Under the pieces are notes generated by a model, which saw only the letters and a list, made by a program, of their open reading frames with translations, did no database searches and had not been told where the DNA came from. DNA of 64,000 nucleotides from assembly GCF_000234665.1 (NCBI RefSeq), contig NC_018324.1, forward strand, positions 1,977,928 through 2,041,927. The letters are read 5' to 3'. The position numbers were made by a program, and so were the translations under genes. Origin of the DNA: Leishmania mexicana MHOM/GT/2001/U1103. Lineage: Eukaryota > Euglenozoa > Kinetoplastea > Trypanosomatida > Trypanosomatidae. This document shows positions 1 to 9,036 of the stretch, in pieces; the first letter of the stretch is position 1, and every line of letters starts with the position of its first letter.

Positions 1-3000
1 CAACGAGCTCGAACCCCTGGCCAACGACGGCCACTCGTGATCGAGGTGGCAGCTGCTTACTGCCGGATGCCTCGCTCACCAGCGCGGCCCCGCTTACGCA
101 GCGCACACTCACCCGCTGCATACGCAAATGACGCAATTTCCCGCGCTGCGCCGCCTCTGGATCAAACTCGATGATGTGCTCCTCGGTCACTACAACAAGC
201 GGTAGTGACTGCGCAGGCCAATGCGCACTCCTCCCTGCTGTCAGGCCAGTAGACGCACTGCAGAGCCGACGCAGCTCAGCAGTCTGAATGTTCCCGTCTT
301 GCGCCGCAGAAACCTCCAGTGCCATCAAATGCACAACCCCAGAATCGTGCAGCGCCGCGAACCGCCACTGGTGCCGTGCCGCGTCTGCATCAGATGGTGA
401 CACGGTCAGCACCCGCTGCAGCTCGCTGATCGCATTCACGCACGACTGCTCCAGTCGCGTGTGTGCGCGTACGACGTGTAATGCGGCGTCGACTGCGTAC
501 ACAACTCCATTTGTGTCCCCAGCCACCACAAACCGTGATGCGCGGTCGACGTTTAAGGAGCGTGTCAACGCGTCTCGGTCACCGTCGTCTGTGCTACTTA
601 GACACATGACCGGCTTCGGCCGCTCCGTGTTCAGCACCCCTTGCCATCTCAGCTGCAGCATGGTCCCTGTTGGCTGCGGCGATCCGCATTTCGCGCCTCT
701 GTCGTCGTGCACGCGGAAGAAGAGAACAGTTCCGTCGCTGCTGCCGACAGCGATGTCCGTCGAGCTCAACGCCGTCACTGCCATAAATCGTGGGATGCGG
801 TCTGTGAGCGTCAGCGACGTAGACGCAGCAACAACTTTCTTTTCACGCCGCCTCTGAAAGCGCGCGCTGCTGATGCGAGGCTCACACGACGCACCTTCAC
901 TCTTCACATCAAGTGACGGAGCGCCATCCGTCGGCGATGTCGCGGTGTTGTGCGGCGACGGGGCGCCACTGCCGCACCACCAGTCCAGCAGCTGCAGGGG
1001 GCTGGGAATCAGACCAGCGGACCACAAGTTCACCATGGCACCACCGCCCACCGAAACAAACCGCAACGCATCCGCCTCGGTGCGGGGAAGCACGGTCATT
1101 GCCAGTATGTTCGAGTGATGGGCACCACACACATTCAGCGGAGTGAGCAGACAACCAAACAACGAATGCATATTAGACACCCCCATGCCGGAGCTCGCAG
1201 CCAGAACCGGATACAAGGCGACGCTACTGTCTTCATTACCCATCAAAAGACAGTGAAGTGGCGCTGGTGCGTACGCCACGCAGTTGTAGTCCTTGCCTGG
1301 GAAGCCTACCCCGTGCACAAGAGTTGTTTGGGCACCACAGGGTGAAAGCGCTGGATGCAGCAATGCGTTGGGGCCTGGTTTCACCATCATCCGCTCCACG
1401 GTTCGACCGTCGGAGCAATGCGCGAAGAACGCCATTGGGCTACCGGCAGGAGAGGCGGCAACGACGCGTGCGGTCAGCAGTCGTGGAGCACGAACCCCGT
1501 CGCAGCTGCCCACCGGCACCCACGACGAATGCCCCGGGATGCGATGAAGGATCGAAACAGTCGTGCCGCACTGCACCACCCACAACCACGGTGACACGGA
1601 GAGCACAGAGGAAACTTCAAAGGGAAGGCGCAAAGGTTCCCTCGCGCGCGAAGGCAGCGGAGACGACCCCACTGCTTCACCCTTGCTCGAAGAGGTCGAG
1701 GCATGCAGATACACATATTCCATCACACCACCGGTTCCAGCAACTGTGATGAGAGTGTCTGATGACACGCACGCACCATCGACAGAGGTCGCAGAGCTGC
1801 AGTTCTCGGCACAGAGAGCAGAAATGGCAGTGTGCAGGTGCTCGGCAAAGACGTAGCGGTGAACCGCGGCTACCGCCTTCAGGGAGGTAGCAAGAGGCAG
1901 TGCGTGAGAATCAAGTGGATTGGCCGCCGACTCAAGGGCGCGGTTCATTACCTCGTATCGCGTTCCCAAGAGGCACCCCTTCCTATCCCCAACGAGAAGC
2001 CAGAGCGAAATAGCCACGTTACCATCCCGACAGCCGCAGCCGTCGTCGTTGCTCTCGCCTGCATCATACCGGCCGCAGCGGATAGGCATCAGCGACAAGG
2101 CCGTCGTGAGAGGTCCGGGGCAGTCACTGTAGACGATGAGCGTGTGCCACACGGCGCTCACGCAAAGTCCAACGGCCCCATCACCCGAAATGGAGCACCC
2201 CCCACTGCTGCAAGCATGACACAAGGTTAGCAGAAGCCTCGAGAGCACAATGGTGCCATAAACGTGATTCGTCGCCACAACAAACTCGCTCGTAGTGGCG
2301 TCAGTCGAGTGGCGTGCTGTTGCATCGTCGTCACCGCTTAAAGCGTGCGTGCTGGCGCCGAAGTTGCCTTCGTGCATCCGAGCAACGGACACTCGGGTGA
2401 TTTTGCCAAACGCCTGCAGAGCTGACGTGAACGGTAACGCGTCCCCATCTGGCCGGCTGGCGTGCGCTGCCGCGAACGAGGCCACAGGTAAGGAGCCACC
2501 GAGTTCTGCTTGGGTGTAGCAGTATGGCACGGCGCACAGGACACCAGCTGTCGTTCCGACCAAGGCGCACCCAACGGACGAAAGCTGCGGCCCCCTCGCA
2601 GAGGATACGCAGCACCGTGCGACGGCGCTCTCCAATGTTGCTGCCACACCCCAGTCCAAGGCGGACTCATCCCCGGCCACTCCACAGCGCCGTCGCAATG
2701 CGCCGGTGGGCAGAGCAATCCACCAGCTGTGCGCTGATGTATCGGCGCACAGCACACACAAGGCACGGCTCGTGCAGGCGAGTAAAAGCCCACGGCCGTC
2801 CACGTGCACCGAGCGCACCTGATCCGTCTCCTTTGCCGATGAGCTTGATGAGGGATGTAGCTGCAGCAACTCCTCACGTTCGATGGTGTCGCCGTCGCAG
2901 TCCTTTGCTGTCGCCAAAATCGGTGGTTGCAGCATTACGTCGTGTAGTCGCAGCTGCACCGCTCTGCCCATGTCACATGTCTCGTGCTGCAGCGCGGACG

Positions 3001-4408
3001 ACAGTGTGTGGGCAAACACCGCACCGTCGAAGCCACCAGAGATGAGCGTAACAGAATGCGGCGAGGAGGTGGAGAAGGCCACGCGATACGCACCGTGGCC
3101 GCGGTGCTGATGGAGGCGTACGAGACGAGGCGTTGCAGCAGCCCTCCAGCGGTCAGACTGAGTCCGGTGGCGCAAGGGCCACGTAACCAAGTCACCGTCC
3201 TCCCTGGCGTTCACCTCGACCACCTGCACGGCGCCATCCTCGCCGGCGACGCCAACGAACACGATGCAGCTTCGCCAAGGCTGCTCAGGGCCCTCTGTCG
3301 CATACGGCCACGATGCGGCGTGCAGAGCGACGTCGAAAATGCGACTGCGGGCAAAGCCAGCACCGCTCCCACGCCACAGCAGCACCCAGTCGCGTTCCTG
3401 CGGCTCTGCACTCCTATCCAAGTGTTTGCTAGTGGATGCGATTGAACCGCGTCGCTCATACAGCGCCACAGACCGATCGTCACTGCAGGTAACGAGGTGC
3501 ACGCGCGTGAGCACTGTGGCGTCGTCCTGCGCACTGCCAGTGCCGCACAACATGGAATACGTTGCCTTCGCGCGAACTGAGAAGATGGCGCAGCCGCTCG
3601 GATGGGCCTGCACACGAGACACAACATAGCACGACCGCGCACACTGCCCGCGCAGCTGCTGTGACTCTGTGTAAGCCACTCTTACACACTCATCCTGCTC
3701 CTCAGCCTCCCACTCTACCACCTCACCGGCATATGTGGCGGAAAACAGCCGGCATGACACACCCGCCATCCCTTCCGGCACCCCAGTGACGTCACCTTCA
3801 CGCCCCTCTGGTAAGAGCGGATGCTGCACTAGACAATCCGCGGCGAGCACGACGCCTAGCCGCGGGCCGCTAACGCGTGCAAACGCGCAGCGAGCTGACA
3901 CGTCGTAGTGGCTGGAGGTCGTCTGCGCGCGTAGCGCCTGCGCAATGTTGTCCAAAGCTCCGTAGAACCAATCATTGGAGGCGGTGAGCACATGCACGAC
4001 ACCTCTCCGCTCATCCACTACGATGCGCAGGACACGGGCTTCGTCGGCATGGAGAACGATACTGCATGAGTACCTTGACGGATCGTCAGCTGCGCCGCAT
4101 TGGGCAAGCACACGATCTGCCGCACCCATGAACACGATTGGTCGTGGCGACGATGGGTGCGCCACGTCAATTTCGTTGATGGTTGTGCCCGGCGGTGCTG
4201 TGGCAAAGCGCACGGTGGTGGAAGAAGCTTGCGGCTCGCTTACCGATGTGCTGCAGGTTAACGAATCCGTCCGACTGCAGTGAACGGTGTTCCCCGCGGC
4301 AAAGTACACTTCACCACGGCTGCCAGAGCACACAATTGCTGTGATAGGTGCATCATACACGTCGCAGCGCATGGGTGCCGAAGGCGAAGAGAACGCCGAG
4401 CTGGACAT
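1..4408 (-). CDS. WDR6/Trm734-like WD40 protein, 3'-truncated by window edge
   Basis: One frame stays open from the ATG at 4408 to the left edge, giving 1469 complete codons and no stop, so the C terminus lies outside the window. I read it directly from the reverse complement. The first ~470 residues hold WD40-type blades: HPSGCAIFSV, then TCSDDRSVALYE, SRIFDVALH, GHGAYRVAF and LISGGFDGAV, in the order and spacing of the WDR6 N-terminal propeller. Known for the family: WDR6 (yeast Trm734/Rtt10) partners the Trm7/FTSJ1 2'-O-methyltransferase that modifies tRNA position 34. Later parts are divergent but keep short propeller-like strands. Human WDR6 is about 1120 residues, so this protein is longer. 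No other in-frame ATG lies between 4408 and the upstream stop at about 4460. The assignment rests on motif pattern only; another WD40 family is possible. Confidence 0.6.
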   Translation of the reverse strand, partial: MSSSAFSSPSAPMRCDVYDAPITAIVCSGSRGEVYFAAGNTVHCSRTDSLTCSTSVSEPQASSTTVRFATAPPGTTINEIDVAHPSSPRPIVFMGAADRVLAQCGAADDPSRYSCSIVLHADEARVLRIVVDERRGVVHVLTASNDWFYGALDNIAQALRAQTTSSHYDVSARCAFARVSGPRLGVVLAADCLVQHPLLPEGREGDVTGVPEGMAGVSCRLFSATYAGEVVEWEAEEQDECVRVAYTESQQLRGQCARSCYVVSRVQAHPSGCAIFSVRAKATYSMLCGTGSAQDDATVLTRVHLVTCSDDRSVALYERRGSIASTSKHLDRSAEPQERDWVLLWRGSGAGFARSRIFDVALHAASWPYATEGPEQPWRSCIVFVGVAGEDGAVQVVEVNAREDGDLVTWPLRHRTQSDRWRAAATPRLVRLHQHRGHGAYRVAFSTSSPHSVTLISGGFDGAVFAHTLSSALQHETCDMGRAVQLRLHDVMLQPPILATAKDCDGDTIEREELLQLHPSSSSSAKETDQVRSVHVDGRGLLLACTSRALCVLCADTSAHSWWIALPTGALRRRCGVAGDESALDWGVAATLESAVARCCVSSARGPQLSSVGCALVGTTAGVLCAVPYCYTQAELGGSLPVASFAAAHASRPDGDALPFTSALQAFGKITRVSVARMHEGNFGASTHALSGDDDATARHSTDATTSEFVVATNHVYGTIVLSRLLLTLCHACSSGGCSISGDGAVGLCVSAVWHTLIVYSDCPGPLTTALSLMPIRCGRYDAGESNDDGCGCRDGNVAISLWLLVGDRKGCLLGTRYEVMNRALESAANPLDSHALPLATSLKAVAAVHRYVFAEHLHTAISALCAENCSSATSVDGACVSSDTLITVAGTGGVMEYVYLHASTSSSKGEAVGSSPLPSRAREPLRLPFEVSSVLSVSPWLWVVQCGTTVSILHRIPGHSSWVPVGSCDGVRAPRLLTARVVAASPAGSPMAFFAHCSDGRTVERMMVKPGPNALLHPALSPCGAQTTLVHGVGFPGKDYNCVAYAPAPLHCLLMGNEDSSVALYPVLAASSGMGVSNMHSLFGCLLTPLNVCGAHHSNILAMTVLPRTEADALRFVSVGGGAMVNLWSAGLIPSPLQLLDWWCGSGAPSPHNTATSPTDGAPSLDVKSEGASCEPRISSARFQRRREKKVVAASTSLTLTDRIPRFMAVTALSSTDIAVGSSDGTVLFFRVHDDRGAKCGSPQPTGTMLQLRWQGVLNTERPKPVMCLSSTDDGDRDALTRSLNVDRASRFVVAGDTNGVVYAVDAALHVVRAHTRLEQSCVNAISELQRVLTVSPSDADAARHQWRFAALHDSGVVHLMALEVSAAQDGNIQTAELRRLCSASTGLTAGRSAHWPAQSLPLVVVTEEHIIEFDPEAAQRGKLRHLRMQRVSVRCVSGAALVSEASGSKQLPPRSRVAVVGQGFELV

Positions 4409-4459
4409 ATGGGCAGGACCAAGACGTGAACGCACCAGGCCGAACGCCTTCTGTTGTGT

Positions 4460-4500
4460 CTAGGTGCGGTACCCGAGCGAGTAAAAAAAAGGAAATGAGG
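4460..4500 (-). promoter_or_regulatory. Predicted trans-splice acceptor for the WDR6-like gene
   Basis: On the minus strand a pyrimidine tract (CATTTCCTTTTTTTTACTC) is followed by CACCTAG about 50 bases before the ATG at 4408. This is the usual trypanosomatid spliced-leader acceptor layout. It predicts a 5' leader of roughly 50 nt and supports the start chosen. Confidence 0.5.
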
Positions 4501-4989
4501 TAGGAGCGGGGGAAGAAATGGCGGGGTGACTACCACCGGTGCACACGAGGGCAATGAGGCTGAGGGGCAACGCATGGCATGGACAGCGCACCCCTGTGGC
4601 GTCCCATTCAGCAAAAGTGCCGTCCTCGCTGACCACAAGAAGAGAGCGAGAGAGCAACACCCCAAGCACACGCATCTGAAGAATCGTAAACGTCGCCGCC
4701 GCACACTTCTTCGCTGACGAGTCGAGCCGGCGCTGCCGTGCGTCCGCCCCACGGCGACGCTGTCTTGGCGCCGTTTTCACGTCGAATCTTGTTTAGCTTT
4801 GTCGTGTGTGGCTGTGTGTGCCCTTCCCCTCTCACGCAGCGACGTTTGCTGTTTTCTTTTTTTCCATCCTCGACGTGCCCGTTCGCTGCCAGGGAGGACG
4901 AGATCAAACATTGCACCACCGCTCCCGCGGCCATGTCACGGGCCCCGCATCGCGTGGTGCGGAGCGGCCACAGACAGACGTGAAACAGC

Positions 4990-5405
4990 GGTGTGCCGAC
5001 TCAGCCATCGGAGAGCACGGCCGCTGCCTCGTGCTGTGCCCAGCCCCACATCTCCCAGGTCGCCTCACAGCCGCTCACATCATACCGGTCGCGAAGTGAT
5101 GCATCCCCCGCGCGGTGGTACTCAGGCTCCCACACACCAGTGGGTGGTGTGAGGGCCGGAAATGTGATACGCTCGAGTCACGTTAGCACTTTGCCTATCA
5201 CACGGATGACACAAGCGCGTTCACCATCGCAGGTCGCTCCGACGCAACGCCATCCTGGGCCTGACCCTGTCACCATGTAAAGCCATTAAGCATTGGCAAG
5301 GATAAGTGGGGCTGGCCGGCCTCCCTCACACAAATTTGGGGCCTACGAGATCCTGAGAGACCTCGTTGAGGTGCTCCCCCACGTCACCAGCGTCGAGTAG
5401 CAGCA
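4990..5405. repeat. Possible degenerate retroposon (SIDER-like) in a 3' UTR
   Basis: About 400 bases of mixed-composition, non-coding sequence sit in the 3' UTR of the MRH gene, flanked by simple-sequence UTR. In Leishmania such islands in 3' UTRs are often SIDERs, degenerate ingi-related retroposons of roughly 0.5 kb. I see no poly(A) tail or target-site duplication that proves it. The call is by position and texture, so confidence is low. Confidence 0.3.
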
Positions 5406-5774
5406 TAAACACTCAGACGAAAAAGAGTTGATGGCTAGGGATGCACGGATATGCATACATAAGCACACATCCCTCCCACAGACCAACAGAGGCATCGCAC
5501 ATCAGGCTGCCCATCAGAGCACAAAAGCGGAAATGGGCCAGACAAAATACCGATGCACTGGCGCCCAAGAAGAGGAAGACATGCACACACAACACACGCG
5601 CGATAAACAGCAACCACACAGCAGCACTCGCGTAGTGCGCAGCAGCTAATGCACGCCACAGGAAGAATATCAAGAAGAGTTGAGAGAGCCGCAGCGGCAG
5701 CGCATATACATCGGAGAGCCAACTCGTCCTCACCCTTAACAAATCCACAAACAGACGTGCACACCGATGATCTG

Positions 5775-6512
5775 CTAATCAGCCAACATCTGGCACCGCA
5801 CCGTCTCCTCCTCGCTTGGGTGATCGAGCTGGGACACGGAACAGAACTTACTTGACAGAAGGCGCAGCATATAGCGGCACTGCGACGACTCGTGAATACT
5901 CATGTACGGAATCGGGTTCTCAAACTCGGAGTACCGGCAGTAGAAGTGCACCTCTGTCTCTATGCGGCGTCCCATGTCGTACTGGCACTCGTCACCGTCG
6001 CCGTAGACGGTTGCGGCGTACCGGCCGAACGCGTCGTTGGAGGCCCAGTACATTTGAGGTCCGTCAGTCCGTCGCCTCCCCAGGGAGCGGCCCTTGTTCT
6101 CTGTGAGGGCATCCTCGCGCACCTCCTTGTCCCAGCAGTAGACTGTCACGTAGTTCTCCTCTGCGTAGTGCACGCACGGATGGTCGGAACTCCGCATAAC
6201 GGTCATCAAGGACTCCATTTGATGTCGCAGGGAGTATCTCTTCGCGTCGAGTGGATCACGGCGCTTTATGCTCGTGGTGTCGCACACAAATCGAGAGCCG
6301 TTGCTCAGCTGCACATATCGCGCTGTGTTTCCCCTGTCAGCGGTGGCACCCGATCGATGGCTGTCGCCATAGGGTGCTAACAAAAGGAAATGGTTGTGCT
6401 CTACAGGGTTGGAAAGATCCATGGGCGCAGCGGCAGCGCTATGCAGCTGAAGTGTCAAAACGGCCAAAGCTGCGGCAGCAAGCCACAATATGCAGCCACT
6501 GCGGCACCCCAT
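5775..6512 (-). CDS. ER lectin-type protein with MRH (OS-9/glucosidase II beta) domain
   Basis: 245 residues from the ATG at 6512. A signal peptide occupies about residues 1-29 (basic start, then ILWLAAAALAVLTLQLHSA). The rest is one Cys-rich domain with the MRH signature: Y-GDGDEC, then a G-R-R-I-E-T-E-V stretch ending FYC, then ESSQCRY and a final Cys near SSKFC. MRH domains in OS-9/Yos9 and glucosidase II beta bind mannose on N-glycans in ER quality control or degradation, so the protein should act in the ER lumen. The Glu and Tyr of the sugar site (E-x5-Y in ESSQCRY) are present. The Gln and Arg of the site look replaced (see findings). There is no KDEL-like tail; the C terminus is QMLAD. 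It could equally be a glucosidase II beta-like or GNPTG-like MRH protein. Confidence 0.65.
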   Translation of the reverse strand: MGCRSGCILWLAAAALAVLTLQLHSAAAAPMDLSNPVEHNHFLLLAPYGDSHRSGATADRGNTARYVQLSNGSRFVCDTTSIKRRDPLDAKRYSLRHQMESLMTVMRSSDHPCVHYAEENYVTVYCWDKEVREDALTENKGRSLGRRRTDGPQMYWASNDAFGRYAATVYGDGDECQYDMGRRIETEVHFYCRYSEFENPIPYMSIHESSQCRYMLRLLSSKFCSVSQLDHPSEEETVRCQMLAD

Positions 6513-7569
6513 TTGTTGTTTTTACTGGAGACGCTGGGTAGGAAGCGCGTGCGAGGGTGATGGGTGGAGTGTCGGAAACGCCTCCTCCTCGGTTGCTTTC
6601 GCTGTCGTTAGCCGGTCTTGTCGTTGTTTTCCTTTCGTCGTTTTTTTTTTGTTTAGCGGCCCGATGTGTTGTGTTTATGCCTTGCGAGTGGAGGCGAGGG
6701 GGTAGGTGTGTGGGTGATAGTTGGTGCGCGTGCACGTGTCAACACGCACATTAGCAGCTTTCGCTGGGTTAGCGGTCAAGGCAGCGGCGCCTCGCGGTGG
6801 GTTGAGGTGCTCACCCGTTTCCTGATGTAAACACACAGAAGGAAAGAAAAAGTCCACACGCACAAAGGTAGCAGTGCGGTGAAAGAGCAGAGCAGAGGAC
6901 GAGAGGGCAAGAGAAGACTTGGCTCGTGCAGGAAGCCTGCGAGTACGGCCCAGCAAGAGCGAGAACAATCGAGAGTGCACGTCTCAGGAAGAGACGAGGT
7001 GGCAGCGAAAATGCACAGAAACACACCCACACAAACACACATCGTTGTGTGAGGTGTATATGCGACGGATACGTATGAAGAGTGTTTCACTAATTTTCGT
7101 GTTGTTGTTTGAGAGAGAAATGGCGGCGGCCTGGTGGATGGGGTCGTTGCCATCCACGTCGTCACCGCTCCAGCCGGTTTTGGAGGCGGGTCCCCACCAC
7201 CACTTGCCCTCTCCTTTCACTCTCTTCAAGTCGCCACCAACGCACACAAACAACGCAGCGGCCTTTTGCCTTTCTCTCTCACCGACTCGATGCGGCGTTC
7301 CGTGAAGGCATTCCATGCAAGTTCGTGCATGCGGGTATTTGAATGTGTTGAGGTGTGTGGATGTGCGTTGTCCATCATACGCCAGGAGGAGAGGGGGGAG
7401 CTGCACTCGCTGGCCACATGCGCAGGCGCGCGTCGCGGAGAAAGGGTTCAAAACAACCCCCTCAGCGCAAGCCGCATGGGGCCGCTCCGTCTGCAATGCT
7501 AGCGGAGCGCCGAAAACCCACCGCTTGGTTGGGTAGCATGCGAAAGAGTAAGCCGCTCCCCCTCCTCCA
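6513..7569. other. Spacer without recognised gene
   Basis: 3' UTR of the 488-residue membrane protein gene plus the leader of the MRH gene. It holds a T10 run near 6641 (A-run on the transcribed strand) and CA/TG-rich simple sequence. Open frames here lack codon structure and family resemblance. Confidence 0.6.
6534..6575 (-). promoter_or_regulatory. Predicted trans-splice acceptor for the MRH gene
   Basis: A minus-strand pyrimidine-rich run (CACTCCACCCATCACCCTCG, then CTTCCTACCCAG) ends in AG about 20 bases before the ATG at 6512. A second AG (GTCTCCAG) lies 9 bases nearer to the start. Confidence 0.4.
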
Positions 7570-9036
7570 TCACAAGCACAAGCGCAACGTCTGCAGAGCT
7601 GCATGATCATCGCCCAAATGAAGCTGCACCTTAGTCAGCAAGTGCAACAGCTGCACGTCTCGAAGAAGAGGCGCACGGTACTCGCCAGAAAAAACGCCTC
7701 CGGGCCAAGAAGTAGCCTCCAGCAGCGCTGCCTGCGCCTCGGCACAGCTTCCCCACTCACGGAGCGCCGTCACGAGCTGAGTATCCTGGTCTGCGGTGCG
7801 CAACCCTACTGGGGTCAGAAACGCCTCCAGGAGAGCCAAAACGGGTCTATGGACCGCATCGGCATGCCTGTACGTGCTCTCCAGCTTTGAGCGGTCGCTC
7901 CGGATTACCTTGAGCGCCTTTGCCGAGTGGTCGTCAAGGCCCTGTGTGTCACCGGCCGCCACGTCAGCTGCGGTGTCCATCGCAAGAAAGGCAAACGAAA
8001 TCGCGTAGTGCAGGCGCAGTGGTGCGTAGGTGGGGTAAAGAACAATGAGCTCCTCGTACGTGGCGGCGACGCGGCGCGCCACGGCGGCCCAGGAGGAGAA
8101 GGATGATTCACAAAATCGCTTCGCATGCGGCACGTGACCCAGACGCCCTCGTCTGCACGCCGCTCCCCCAGACCAGTTGAACAAGTCATAGGTCACCATC
8201 GCTGCGCCGTGCTCGCGCATCTCCGCCGACGGCACCGTGTGCACGCGCGGGCTCCAGGAAAGCACGTTGATGCTGCGCAAGAGCACCAGTGCGTGGCTAG
8301 TGCTATCGTCCTGAAGGAGGTAGTATTCCGGCAACACTGCGCTGTAAAGGTAGATGTTGCCCAGCATCCAGCTGTACGTGGTGCGCACGAGTGAGGTTGG
8401 AGCCATATCCAGCTCCGCATTCGGTTCCTGCAGCAGCATAGCTTTGAGCTTCGCGTAGCTCACATCGGCAGCACGCCGCAGGGAAGAGCAGACACTAGAA
8501 AGGTGGTTTTGACTAACCTCCAGCTCGCGAAGCGCACGCCCGCTATCTTCTACCTCCTGCGCAGCAGCCACCTGTTCGAGCAATTGAGCGTACACCGCCC
8601 CCAGCTCAGCTGCTGACTTGACCAAGTCGTCCAGCGTTGGCAACGTGGCCAGATTCGTCACCTGCGAGGTGGCCACGTCCAGTGCCATTACATCACGCTC
8701 TGCCAGTACAGGGTACTTCCTTGGCCTGCGACCCTGCTGCTGCTGCTGCTGCTGCTGCGCGCTCGATTGAAACATGATAGAGTTACCCAGACACACATAG
8801 AGCACCAGGCATACAATGAAGCAGCCCGCTGCGATCCCAAGACCGCACCATCGTCGCCGGTATCTCGAGTGACCTTTTACTGCGAAAGCTCGAGTGGCAG
8901 CGGCAGGCGACGCGGCTCCAGAGACATGGGCACTGACACGACGTTGCCGCATGTGGACAGGGCGAGCGCTCAGCACACGAGTACAAAAGGAACGGTGCGA
9001 TGCCGGCGCTGCTGTGTGACTTTGTTGCTCAAACAT
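7570..9036 (-). CDS. Single-pass membrane protein with Gln tract and helical C-terminal region
   Basis: 488 residues from the ATG at 9036. A basic N-terminal segment (residues 50-63, many Arg/Lys) precedes one transmembrane helix at about residues 63-86 (GLGIAAGCFIVCLVLYVCLG). It is followed by eight Gln (94-101), a short coiled-coil-like stretch, and a roughly 300-residue helical region. Its A/L/Y spacing, for example around YPTYAPLRLHYAISFAFLAM, suggests TPR-like repeats. The basic cytosolic side implies a type II signal anchor, but this is inference. I do not recognise the family. Start caution: the strong pyrimidine tract at about 9050-9130 has no AG until just inside this ORF, so translation may instead begin at Met29 (8952), which keeps the membrane helix. 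Confidence 0.75.
   Translation of the reverse strand: MFEQQSHTAAPASHRSFCTRVLSARPVHMRQRRVSAHVSGAASPAAATRAFAVKGHSRYRRRWCGLGIAAGCFIVCLVLYVCLGNSIMFQSSAQQQQQQQQGRRPRKYPVLAERDVMALDVATSQVTNLATLPTLDDLVKSAAELGAVYAQLLEQVAAAQEVEDSGRALRELEVSQNHLSSVCSSLRRAADVSYAKLKAMLLQEPNAELDMAPTSLVRTTYSWMLGNIYLYSAVLPEYYLLQDDSTSHALVLLRSINVLSWSPRVHTVPSAEMREHGAAMVTYDLFNWSGGAACRRGRLGHVPHAKRFCESSFSSWAAVARRVAATYEELIVLYPTYAPLRLHYAISFAFLAMDTAADVAAGDTQGLDDHSAKALKVIRSDRSKLESTYRHADAVHRPVLALLEAFLTPVGLRTADQDTQLVTALREWGSCAEAQAALLEATSWPGGVFSGEYRAPLLRDVQLLHLLTKVQLHLGDDHAALQTLRLCL
8734..8757. repeat. CTG/CAG microsatellite encoding Gln8
   Basis: Eight uninterrupted CTG units on the plus strand read as CAG (Gln) in the minus-strand membrane-protein gene, just after its transmembrane helix. 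Length variation between strains would be expected. Confidence 0.9.

Larger units (their letters stand above)
4409..5774. other. Spacer: 3' UTR of MRH gene and leader of WDR6-like gene
   Basis: No convincing gene. Short open frames here (for example 5413-5748 minus) are hydrophobic and low in complexity and have no family features. The middle part, about 4990-5405, is of normal complexity and unlike the simple-sequence UTR around it (see the repeat entry). Confidence 0.6.

Noticed and set aside
5413..5764. Minus-strand hydrophobic frames of about 110 codons after the MRH gene stop
   Set aside because: Two overlapping frames are equally open and their hydrophobicity comes from T/C-rich UTR. 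No acceptor separates them from the MRH gene.
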